Below, piece after piece: positions 18,150 through 25,226 of a DNA stretch of 64,000 nt. The DNA lies in NCBI GenBank assembly GCA_021200565.1, contig JAJQGJ010000014.1:1-64000 (forward strand), given 5' to 3'. The stretch's first letter is position 1, and the number at the start of each line of letters is the position of its first letter. Under the pieces are notes generated by a model, which was not told the origin of the DNA, made no database searches, and saw only the letters and a list, made by a program, of their open reading frames with translations. Position numbers and translations under genes: made by a program. Source of the DNA: Oscillospiraceae bacterium (GTDB lineage: Bacteria; Bacillota; Clostridia; Oscillospirales; Ruminococcaceae).

Positions 18150-18761
18150 ATGGGTAATGTATTTAAAATAGCTCTTGGTATAGGTGCAGCTGCAGCTGCG
18201 GCAGCACTTGGATTCTCTCTTGCAAAGAAGCTCCGTGAGAGCGAGGAAGTCGACGACACCGAGGATTTCGAGGGTCTTGACGACATCGACGAGTGCGAGT
18301 GCGAGGATTGCGAAGCATGGGACGGCGAGGAGTGCACCTGCGACCACGAATGTGAAAAGGACGACGAGTGCGACGACGAGTGCGAATGCGACGAGGACGA
18401 GTGCGACGATGACGAATGCGACTGCTGCGACGAAGGTCACGGTCAGGATATTTCCGAAGCGGTCAACAGCATCGTTGACGGCGTCATGAGCGGCATTGTC
18501 ATTGCTGCCGACAAGGCAAGCGAATGGGCTTCCATCATCGCTGACAAGGTTGCCGAAAAGCTCGAGGAGCGTCATGAAGCGGAGTACACTATCGAGTGGG
18601 ACGATGAGGACGAAGAAGACGACGAGGACAAACCCGAGGTTCCAGATTCTGTCGACGAAACTCTCAAAGCAGCCGCTGAAGTAGCCGAGGACATCCAGGA
18701 AGCAGCCGAAGAGGCTATGGATGAAATCCATGTCAACGACGAGTCTCATACCGAAGGGTAA
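18150..18761 (+). CDS. Very acidic cysteine-rich membrane-anchored protein of unknown function
   Basis: A 203-residue protein behind GAAGGAGATGTTTTCAG. Residues 4-25 are a hydrophobic Ala-rich helix (FKIALGIGAAAAAAALGFSL). Residues 45-97 hold about 13 cysteines embedded in Asp/Glu as DEC, EC, DDEC and CDCC units. A helical segment (ISEAVNSIVDGVMSGIVIAAD) and a second acidic, Ala/Glu-rich tail follow. The composition suggests metal binding at the cell surface or membrane; no known domain is recognised. The codons are dominated by GAC/GAG/TGC repeats. Its own terminator follows. Confidence 0.75.
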   Translation: MGNVFKIALGIGAAAAAAALGFSLAKKLRESEEVDDTEDFEGLDDIDECECEDCEAWDGEECTCDHECEKDDECDDECECDEDECDDDECDCCDEGHGQDISEAVNSIVDGVMSGIVIAADKASEWASIIADKVAEKLEERHEAEYTIEWDDEDEEDDEDKPEVPDSVDETLKAAAEVAEDIQEAAEEAMDEIHVNDESHTEG

Positions 18762-18782
18762 TTTCTGAAAAGAATATCACTG

Positions 18783-18821
18783 AATCCAACCCCGACTCTT
18801 TTGAGTTGGGGCTGGTTTTTA
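18783..18821 (+). terminator. Terminator, first of a duplicated pair
   Basis: CCCCGACTC TTTT GAGTTGGGG hairpin followed by CTGGTTTTTATT. A near-identical 38-base copy lies at 19549. Confidence 0.85.
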
Positions 18822-18841
18822 TTGAAAATCGTCCGAAACTA

Positions 18842-18870
18842 TTGACGAAATCGTCCGATTGTGGTATACT
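18842..18870 (+). promoter_or_regulatory. Promoter of the Phd/PIN toxin-antitoxin operon with repeat operator
   Basis: TTGACG, 17 bases, TATACT. The 11-base direct repeat AAATCGTCCGA occurs at 18826-18836 and 18848-18858, 22 bases apart (two helical turns), bracketing the -35 element; this suits autorepression by the antitoxin. Confidence 0.65.
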
Positions 18871-18899
18871 ATTATCAGAACCTGAAAGGAGGCATCACC

Positions 18900-19115
18900 A
18901 TGTCTATTACAGCAACAGAACTTAAAGCTAATCTCGGCAAATATCTCGTGCTGGCAGCCACTGAGGATGTCTACATCACCCGCAACGGCAAAACCATTGC
19001 CAAACTCACTTCTCCGTATCAAGATAAGCTTAAAATTCTCGACGAACTGGCAGGCAGTATCCCTGATACTATTACTCTTGAAGAGGCAAGAGAAGAGAGG
19101 CTCAGCAAGATATGA
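18900..19115 (+). CDS. Phd/YefM-family antitoxin
   Basis: A 71-residue antitoxin starting MSITATELKANLGKYLVLA behind GAAAGGAGG. The N-terminal fold with VYITRNGKTIAKLTSP is the Phd/YefM DNA-binding core; the acidic C-terminal helix (ITLEEAREERLSKI) should wrap the toxin. It overlaps the toxin gene by four bases (ATGA). Confidence 0.85.
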   Translation: MSITATELKANLGKYLVLAATEDVYITRNGKTIAKLTSPYQDKLKILDELAGSIPDTITLEEAREERLSKI

Positions 19116-19543
19116 CCGCTTTGATTGATACTTGCGTCATAATGGATTTTCTTCAGAACAGGCAGCCGTTTTTTGACGATGCTTATGCTGTTCTTCGCCT
19201 GGCGATCATGGGTGAATTTGACGGGTGCATAACTGCAAAATCGGCAGCTGATATTCACTATCTCACTCGCCGATATATCCACAGCGAAGAAGAAAGCAGA
19301 GCGCATTTGAATAAGCTACTTTCAATTGTGATGCTTCTCGATACTACATCGGAAGATATATTTCATGCACTGACTTCCGATGTTTCAGACTTTGAAGATG
19401 CTATTATGATTGAAACAGGAATACGTTGTAAAATTGATTGCATCATAACCCGCAACACAAAAGACTTCAAAGGTTCATCCGTCCGGGTTCTCACTCCGGC
19501 GGAGTTCACTAAAACTATTGAAGCAGAAGATTTTAAAGATTAG
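19112..19543 (+). CDS. PIN-domain toxin (VapC-like RNase)
   Basis: A 143-residue PIN protein. ALIDTCVIMDFL provides the first acidic residue; FEDAIMIETG and CIITRNTKDF give the others of the metal-binding set. Such toxins cleave tRNA or rRNA when the antitoxin is degraded. Translationally coupled to the antitoxin. The pair is bracketed by duplicated terminators, which suggests insertion as a unit. Confidence 0.85.
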   Translation: MTALIDTCVIMDFLQNRQPFFDDAYAVLRLAIMGEFDGCITAKSAADIHYLTRRYIHSEEESRAHLNKLLSIVMLLDTTSEDIFHALTSDVSDFEDAIMIETGIRCKIDCIITRNTKDFKGSSVRVLTPAEFTKTIEAEDFKD

Positions 19544-19548
19544 TTTTT

Positions 19549-19587
19549 AATCCAGCCCCGACTCTTTTGAGTTGGGGTTGGTTTTTG
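19549..19587 (+). terminator. Terminator, second of a duplicated pair
   Basis: Differs from the 18783 copy at two positions only, both within the stem flanks. Ends the toxin gene. Confidence 0.85.
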
Positions 19588-19606
19588 TGTATTTTTTGAA
19601 TCCACC

Positions 19607-19626
19607 CACAAAAATTCTGTGTCTAT
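19607..19626 (+). promoter_or_regulatory. Candidate ECF-type promoter of sigma module 1
   Basis: CACAAAAATTCTGTGTCTAT occurs 45 bases before the sigma start and has a near match (CACAAATTCCCGTGTCTAT) 35 bases before the paralogous sigma gene at 22218. Conservation between otherwise unrelated leaders suggests self-recognition. Confidence 0.5.
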
Positions 19627-19670
19627 AAGTATGAAAACGTTTTCAAATCAATTCGGAAGAGGTGATGGTG

Positions 19671-20225
19671 ATGATTGACGATAAGAGGCTGCTTCGTAAA
19701 CTCGCTTCAAGCGACGAAGAGGCTTTCCGGGAGATTGTTTCCGGGTACAGTCGCTACGTTTCTACGGTGATTGCAAATCAGCTGCGGGACTTCGGAAGCA
19801 CCACCGTCATCGAAGAGCTTTCAGCGGATGTGTTTTATGAGCTCTGGCGGAACAGAGGCACTCTTGAAACCTCCCACCTCCGGGGCTGGCTTTCAGCCGT
19901 TGCGAGAAACAAAGCGAAGAACTACATACGCTCCCAGAAAATCATATTTGAGAGCCTTGACGAAACTACCGCTGAGAACATCATTGACCTCTCGGACAAT
20001 TTCTCCCGGCTTGAAAAAGAAGAACAGGCAAGAGAAATCAAATCGGCTCTTGATAAGCTCCGCAAGCCCGAGCGTGAGGTGCTTCTTCGGTACTACTATT
20101 ATAACCAGACGGTTGCAATTATCGCCGAAGAGACCGGCATTAACGTCGCCACCGTCAAGACAAGGCTTCAAAGAGGACGGGCGAAGCTCAAAGAAATCTT
20201 AGAAAAAGGGGGTCTCACAAAGTGA
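19671..20225 (+). CDS. ECF-type RNA polymerase sigma factor (module 1)
   Basis: A 184-residue sigma factor. Region 2 spans residues 20-85 (VIEELSADVFYELWRN), region 4 spans 125-180 with HTH NQTVAIIAEETGINVATVKTRL. Start MIDDKRLL is preferred to an upstream GTG because GAGGTGATGGTG precedes it. About 60% alike by eye to the second sigma at 22218. It overlaps its anti-sigma gene by four bases. Confidence 0.88.
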   Translation: MIDDKRLLRKLASSDEEAFREIVSGYSRYVSTVIANQLRDFGSTTVIEELSADVFYELWRNRGTLETSHLRGWLSAVARNKAKNYIRSQKIIFESLDETTAENIIDLSDNFSRLEKEEQAREIKSALDKLRKPEREVLLRYYYYNQTVAIIAEETGINVATVKTRLQRGRAKLKEILEKGGLTK

Positions 20226-21988
20226 GAAAACTTTACAGCGACCTTCTCGACAGCTACGGCGAGGAGAAAATCAGGCTCAAAAAAGCCCCCGCCGTCAGCA
20301 GTGACAGAATTTATGCTTTGGCTAACGCTAAAGCCGGAAAGGAAAACGTTTTTATGGAGAAAAAACATCATAGATTACCGATAGTGCTCGCTGTAGTGGT
20401 TGCGGCTGTGCTCCTTATGGGGGCGGGGTTTGCAGCCGCCAGCAACAGCCTGACAAGCTTCTTCCAGGGCAGATGGCAGGAGCTCACCGGCGAAGAAATG
20501 TCTCAGGGACAGCTTGAGGTTATCGACGGATTCAGCCAGGAGATAGACTCAAGCCAGATTTCAAACGAAATTACCGTCACCATCGACTCTGCAATGGCAA
20601 GCCAGAATGAAATGTACTTCCTCCTCAGAATGGAGGGCGAAAGCCTCCAGGACGTACTGGTTGAAGGCGAATACTGGTACTTCGAGCATTTCTACTTTGG
20701 CATAAAAAATGCCGAGGTCGCCGCTTACAGCAGCCATATTGACTGGCACTACGAAGAGGACGGCGTTTACTATTGGCTCTGGGAATGTAGCTATGACACC
20801 CTGCCCGAGGACGTCACTACACTTAACTGCTCCCTCAGCATGGGCGCACTTCATTCCAACTACGATGAAGAAGATAAAGACATAGTCATCAACGGCTCAT
20901 GGAGCTTTGATTTCACGGTTGATGTGAGCGAGCTGACTACTATAGCTCTTGACACTGATATTGTCGGAATCTCAGAACTAGAAATCAACGAATTCGAGGT
21001 CAGCTACATAGCCGCTTCCGAAGCGAATCCGTGCGGTATAGTAATCGCTGTCATGAAAGACGGCACGGAGATCAGTACATTTACCGGCACCGGCTATTTA
21101 GAAGAAGACGGAAGCAGTAAGCACTGGTATAGTCAGTGGGAAACGCCTATTGACGTGAGTGAAGTTGATTACATCTACTTCTCAGATGGTGCTGGAAACT
21201 GCGTTGACGGCTCGGTCAGCTATGTTCAGTCTGATGCTGATGCCACACAGAACTCCATGCAGGAGATAGACGCCTCCGGCACTATTGAGTCTGACATCAC
21301 CGTCACCGTTGACTCGGCTATGGCAAGTAAGAACGAGATGTACTTCCTCGTCAAGGTTGAGGGCGAGAGCTTTATGGAGATGGAGGGTTCTGGTGCAGAG
21401 TGGTACTTTGAGCGTGTTGTCTTCGACATTGATAACGCCAACATGGCAAGCTATGGGCATCGCCCTGGCTGGAATTATGTTCAGGACGGCGCATACTATT
21501 CGCTCTATGTCGCCCAATACAGCACCATTGGCGATGATGTCGAAACGCTTAACTGCTCATTCAACTACGGCAGGGCATACTATTACGACGAGGACGGCAA
21601 CAAGGTCTTTATCGGCGGTCCTTGGACCATTGACTTCACGGTTGATGTTGCGGACGTCACCTACGTCACTATTGATACCGGCATCGAGGGAATCTCTGAA
21701 TTTACGATTTCTGAGTTCGGCATCAGCTATCTTATTGACACCTCAGTGGTTGATTTCAGCAAAGGAGCACTCAACGTGATTGCCGTCATGAAAGACGGAA
21801 GCGAAGTTGCCACCGAAGGTGGCTGGCAGTACACTGGAATCGTAGACGGTCTTACGCCCTCAGACGGTGACGAAAAGCACTGGTACCGCCAGTGGGCAGT
21901 GATCATTGACCTTGACGAGGTGGATTATCTCTACTTTGTGGATGTGTTCGGAGAGATGATTGAGGGGACAATGATTGACTTTGGCTAA
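20222..21988 (+). CDS. Membrane anti-sigma factor with tandem duplicated sensor domain (DUF4179-type)
   Basis: A 588-residue protein with a GTG start overlapping the sigma stop. Residues 1-50 are cytoplasmic and should bind the sigma; one membrane helix follows (LPIVLAVVVAAVLLMGAGFAA). The extracytoplasmic part contains two repeats: ITVTIDSAMASQNEMYFLL near residue 115 and ITVTVDSAMASKNEMYFLV near 360, each continuing to an FDFTVDVSE/IDFTVDVAD and a VSYIA/ISYLI strand. Module 2's anti-sigma has one such domain. The inducing signal is unknown. Confidence 0.82.
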   Translation: MRKLYSDLLDSYGEEKIRLKKAPAVSSDRIYALANAKAGKENVFMEKKHHRLPIVLAVVVAAVLLMGAGFAAASNSLTSFFQGRWQELTGEEMSQGQLEVIDGFSQEIDSSQISNEITVTIDSAMASQNEMYFLLRMEGESLQDVLVEGEYWYFEHFYFGIKNAEVAAYSSHIDWHYEEDGVYYWLWECSYDTLPEDVTTLNCSLSMGALHSNYDEEDKDIVINGSWSFDFTVDVSELTTIALDTDIVGISELEINEFEVSYIAASEANPCGIVIAVMKDGTEISTFTGTGYLEEDGSSKHWYSQWETPIDVSEVDYIYFSDGAGNCVDGSVSYVQSDADATQNSMQEIDASGTIESDITVTVDSAMASKNEMYFLVKVEGESFMEMEGSGAEWYFERVVFDIDNANMASYGHRPGWNYVQDGAYYSLYVAQYSTIGDDVETLNCSFNYGRAYYYDEDGNKVFIGGPWTIDFTVDVADVTYVTIDTGIEGISEFTISEFGISYLIDTSVVDFSKGALNVIAVMKDGSEVATEGGWQYTGIVDGLTPSDGDEKHWYRQWAVIIDLDEVDYLYFVDVFGEMIEGTMIDFG

Positions 21989-21991
21989 TTA

Positions 21992-22060
21992 TGTAGGGGC
22001 GGATATTATCCGCCCGCAAATCAACGACAGAGTAACGGGCGGATAATATCTGCCCCTACA
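21992..22060. repeat. MITE-like inverted repeat (GGCGGATAATATCCGCC family), copy A
   Basis: 69 bases with terminal inverted repeats TGTAGGGGCGGATATTATCC and its complement at the far end; each arm is itself palindromic. A second copy lies at 27516-27587. Confidence 0.8.
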
Positions 22061-22088
22061 GGCTTCCTTGACGGGAAGCCTTTTTTGC
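22061..22088 (+). terminator. Terminator after anti-sigma 1
   Basis: GGCTTCC TTGAC GGGAAGCC followed by TTTTTT. Confidence 0.75.
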
Positions 22089-22095
22089 TTTAGAA

Positions 22096-22160
22096 TAGCA
22101 TTGGAAGTTTGGCTTTGCCAAACTTTCGACTTTCAGCTTTTGCTGAAAGTCTTTGCACCC
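22096..22160. repeat. Two adjacent short hairpins
   Basis: AGTTTGGC/GCCAAACT and GACTTTCAGC/GCTGAAAGTC, back to back, between the two sigma modules. Similar gene-tail hairpins (word-palindromes like AAGTTCGGC/GCCGAACTT) occur near 24.0 and 33.2 kb. Confidence 0.6.
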
Positions 22161-22164
22161 AAAA

Positions 22165-22183
22165 CACAAATTCCCGTGTCTAT
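22165..22183 (+). promoter_or_regulatory. Candidate ECF-type promoter of sigma module 2
   Basis: CACAAATTCCCGTGTCTAT, matching the element before module 1 (see 19607). Confidence 0.5.
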
Positions 22184-22217
22184 TATAGTGAAATCCAAAA
22201 GAAAGCGAGGGTGAGTT

Positions 22218-22778
22218 ATGGACGATCAGCGGCTTGTGAAAAGGCTTCGGAGCGGCGATGAGGATGTTCTCGGGGAGATTATTTTCAAGTACAACCGGTA
22301 TGTCTCGGCGGTGATTGCGAATCAGCTGAGGGATTTCAACAGCACCGCAGTCATCGAAGAGCTGGCATCGGATGTGTTCTTTGAGCTGTGGCAGAACCGG
22401 AATCGGCTCACTTCCTCTCACCTGAAAGGCTGGCTCGGCACTGTTTCCAGAAACAAGGCAAAAAACTACATACGGGCTCAGAGGCTGCAGACGGAAAGCC
22501 TGGACGAAAAGATTGAAGAAGATCTTGGCGACTTCATCGCAGTTCCGGAGGAGTTTCTGAATCTCGAAAAAGAAGAACAGGCTCGGGAGCTCAGGCTCGC
22601 TCTTAAGAAGCTCAAGCGGCATGAGCGGGAAACGGTTATCCGGTACTACTATTACAACCAGACGGTGGCGAAAATCTCGGAGGAAACCGGCACCAAAATT
22701 GAAACGGTCAAGTCGAGGCTCCGCCGTGGACGGAACAGCTTGAAAGAAATTCTTGAGAATGGAGGTCTCACAAAATGA
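22218..22778 (+). CDS. ECF-type RNA polymerase sigma factor (module 2)
   Basis: A 186-residue paralogue of the 19671 sigma: same VIANQLRDF, VIEELASDVFFELWQN and YYYNQTVAKISEETGTKIETVKSRLRRGR segments. GCGAGGGTGAGTT precedes the ATG. Stop overlaps the next start by four bases. The pair clearly arose by duplication of a sigma/anti-sigma operon. Confidence 0.88.
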   Translation: MDDQRLVKRLRSGDEDVLGEIIFKYNRYVSAVIANQLRDFNSTAVIEELASDVFFELWQNRNRLTSSHLKGWLGTVSRNKAKNYIRAQRLQTESLDEKIEEDLGDFIAVPEEFLNLEKEEQARELRLALKKLKRHERETVIRYYYYNQTVAKISEETGTKIETVKSRLRRGRNSLKEILENGGLTK

Positions 22779-23782
22779 ATATGAATATCCGGGACATTTT
22801 TGACTGCTACAGCGATGAAAGCACAAGGCTTGAAGAGGCTCCGGCGGTGAGCGACGACAGGGTCTGTTCACTTACGAACACCAAGCTTGGAAGAGAAAAT
22901 ATAATTGTGAAGAAAGTATATCGGAAGCTTCCTATAGTGCTTGTGGCAGTAATGGCGGTGGTGCTCCTGATGGGTGCCGGCTTCGTCGCCGCCAGCGACA
23001 GCATCGACGGCTGGTTCAAGACCAGATGGGAAGAAGTCACCGGCGAAGAGATGAGCGACGAGCACTACGAGACGATTGCAAGCCTGAGCCAGTATATCGG
23101 ACTGAGCGAAACCTCGGACGGGGTCACCGTGAGTGTAGACTCGGCAGCAGTTGGCGACGATGTTGTGTATGTTCTGATTACTGCGGAATGTGACAGCGGC
23201 AAGTTCACAACTGTTGGAACGAGCTCCTTCGGAATCTGGGAAGTCGATGTCAACTCAAATCGCAAGGGCGGTGGTATGGGCAGAATTGCCGTCGACGAGA
23301 GCGGGAAGGCATACTACCTTGACAAAATCAACATTATGAGCTTCGACAACGACGAACCGCTTGATGTGAGCATCCATCTCGGAAACCTCAACGCTCTGAT
23401 ATACTCAAACGAAGACGGCTCTCCTGTCTGGTACTCGGGCGACGGCGAATGGAGCTTTGAATTCACGCTCGAAAGAACCGAAACAAACAGCATCGACCTT
23501 ACCGATAAATTGCCGTGGACAGGTGTGACGAAGCTGACCGTCACAGAGTTCGGAGTCATCGCCACCTATGACAACGCATCGGATGATGTCCCGAGAGTCA
23601 TCCGCTACAACCACATGAAGGTCTACGCCGTGATGGAAGACGGGACCGAGTATCAAGTCAACTCCGCATCCAGCTCCGGCTCCACCGGCATTGTCGACTA
23701 CTACTGCTTCTGGGAAGTGCCTGTTGATCTTGATGAGGTGGTGGCGATAAGGATTGGGGAGGAAATTATTGAGATCCAATAA
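22775..23782 (+). CDS. Membrane anti-sigma factor (DUF4179-type, single sensor domain)
   Basis: A 335-residue protein: cytoplasmic residues 1-48 with the same EAPAVSDDRV motif as the paralogue, one membrane helix (LPIVLVAVMAVVLLMGAGFVA), then the linker WEEVTGEEMSDEHYE and one extracytoplasmic beta-rich domain (VTVSVDSAAVGDDVVYVLI to WEVPVDLDEV). The linker is shared with module 1 (WQELTGEEMSQGQLE). The signal sensed is not known. Confidence 0.8.
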   Translation: MNMNIRDIFDCYSDESTRLEEAPAVSDDRVCSLTNTKLGRENIIVKKVYRKLPIVLVAVMAVVLLMGAGFVAASDSIDGWFKTRWEEVTGEEMSDEHYETIASLSQYIGLSETSDGVTVSVDSAAVGDDVVYVLITAECDSGKFTTVGTSSFGIWEVDVNSNRKGGGMGRIAVDESGKAYYLDKINIMSFDNDEPLDVSIHLGNLNALIYSNEDGSPVWYSGDGEWSFEFTLERTETNSIDLTDKLPWTGVTKLTVTEFGVIATYDNASDDVPRVIRYNHMKVYAVMEDGTEYQVNSASSSGSTGIVDYYCFWEVPVDLDEVVAIRIGEEIIEIQ

Positions 23783-24030
23783 CGACTTGGCTGACGCCAA
23801 GTCGGTGCCTCCCGTTGGTCGGCACACCTCTCAGTCGCACTTCGTGCGCCAGCTCCCCTTGACAGGGGAGCCTTTTTGCGTCCTGGCAACTTTGTGCTAT
23901 AGCAGAAGCTTTCGGGAGAAGACTACTGGCTCCCCTTTTTAAGGGGAGCTGTCGCCGGAGGCGACTGAGAGGTGCAAGTTCGGCAACGCCGAACTTGCCG
24001 ACTTGCCTTCGGCAAGTCGTAGTGACACGA
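23783..24030. repeat. Composite palindromic repeat block
   Basis: Contains a MITE-like unit 23826-23972 with ends ACCTCTCAGTCGC and GCGACTGAGAGGT and internal CTCCCCTTGACAGGGGAG and CTCCCCTTTTTAAGGGGAG palindromes, flanked on both sides by small GACTTGGC/GCCAAGTC and AAGTTCGGC/GCCGAACTT hairpins. No gene is seen here. Confidence 0.75.
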
Positions 24031-24128
24031 AGGGCAACAATTTCCCCACTATCCTCTATTCTGTATCTTGATTTTTTCTCCAATATCGGTTATTATTATA
24101 ATAGCACTTACTGAAAGGAACTACTGCT

Positions 24129-24737
24129 ATGAAGAAATATCTGACTGCTGCATTGTGCTTTATTATGGCATTTTCTCTGCTGACCGGATGCGGTTCTAGT
24201 GAGCTTGACATGGATACTGTTATGGGATCAGTTTCAGATGGGATTTATGTGAATGAGTATGCTGAGCTCACTTTCTCCCCTACTTCTGACTGGACTTTCT
24301 ATGACGAATCGGATTTACTTGACATGATGGATATTTCGGAGGACTCGGTGGACACTGAATCGAAGCGGCAGAATGTCCTTTCACGGGTTCAGACCCTCTA
24401 CACTGCAATGGCTATGGACGAAATCGGAGCGAATATCATCATCGGCTTTGAAAATCTCACCTTGTCAACTGATGGAACCAGCTATTCAGCCTCCGATTAT
24501 ACAAGCGAGATTGTTGCTCAGTGCACCGAGCTTGGCTACACCTTCGGCGACATCACGACTATTGAAATTGGCGGGAACACCTACTATGAAGCAATCGGAA
24601 CGGTTGAAGAGAGCGGTTATGACATGACTCAGGCATTCCTTGCCAGAAGAATCGACGACTATATGTGCTTCATCATCATAACGACTATCGACGGCTACAC
24701 CGTCTCGCCAGATGAAATTATTGCAATGCTGGGGTGA
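24129..24737 (+). CDS. Lipoprotein of unknown function
   Basis: A 202-residue lipoprotein with signal peptide MKKYLTAALCFIMAFSLLTG and lipobox LTGC. The mature part resembles small secreted proteins that carry a single alpha/beta PsbP- or DUF-like domain (YAELTFSPTSDWTFYDES, DDYMCFIIITTIDG), but no family can be named. Its end overlaps the upstream part of the next gene's translation start region. Confidence 0.7.
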   Translation: MKKYLTAALCFIMAFSLLTGCGSSELDMDTVMGSVSDGIYVNEYAELTFSPTSDWTFYDESDLLDMMDISEDSVDTESKRQNVLSRVQTLYTAMAMDEIGANIIIGFENLTLSTDGTSYSASDYTSEIVAQCTELGYTFGDITTIEIGGNTYYEAIGTVEESGYDMTQAFLARRIDDYMCFIIITTIDGYTVSPDEIIAMLG

Positions 24738-24741
24738 TATG

Positions 24742-25209
24742 ATGACCGATTATCATAGACTTGCTGCGCAGGTTAAGGCTCTCACCGACGGTGAAAATGA
24801 TCTGATTGCGAATCTATCCAATGCGAGTGCGGCGATTTTCGGAAGCCTTGATGATGTAAACTGGGCTGGGTTCTATGCGCTCAAGGGAGACACTTTGGTG
24901 CTTCACCCGTTTCAGGGCAAGCCCGCCTGCATAAGAATTCCCGTCGGAAAAGGCGTCTGCGGGACGGCAGTTGCGGAGGATAAATCTCAGCTCATTCCGG
25001 ATGTTCACAAATTCCCCGGGCATATTGCTTGCGACTCGGCTTCGAATTCGGAGATAGTGATTCCGTTGCACGCCGGCGGCAGGATAGTCGGGGTCTTAGA
25101 CATAGACAGCCCGACTGTGGGAAGATTTACGGAAACTGATTTAAATGGGCTCAAGCTCTCTGCTGAGGTAATTGAACTTGCATGGGAACGCTCTTTGAAT
25201 AAAAACTGA
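24742..25209 (+). CDS. Free methionine-(R)-sulfoxide reductase, GAF domain
   Basis: A 155-residue GAF-fold enzyme that reduces free Met-R-sulfoxide. It has the family's NWAGFY, RIPVGKGVCGTA with catalytic Cys, DVHKFPGHIACD with second Cys, and SEIVIPL segments. The second of two adjacent ATGs is chosen because GGGGTGAT is correctly spaced; it starts five bases after the lipoprotein stop. Confidence 0.88.
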   Translation: MTDYHRLAAQVKALTDGENDLIANLSNASAAIFGSLDDVNWAGFYALKGDTLVLHPFQGKPACIRIPVGKGVCGTAVAEDKSQLIPDVHKFPGHIACDSASNSEIVIPLHAGGRIVGVLDIDSPTVGRFTETDLNGLKLSAEVIELAWERSLNKN

Positions 25210-25226
25210 AAGATTGAGGGAAAAAT

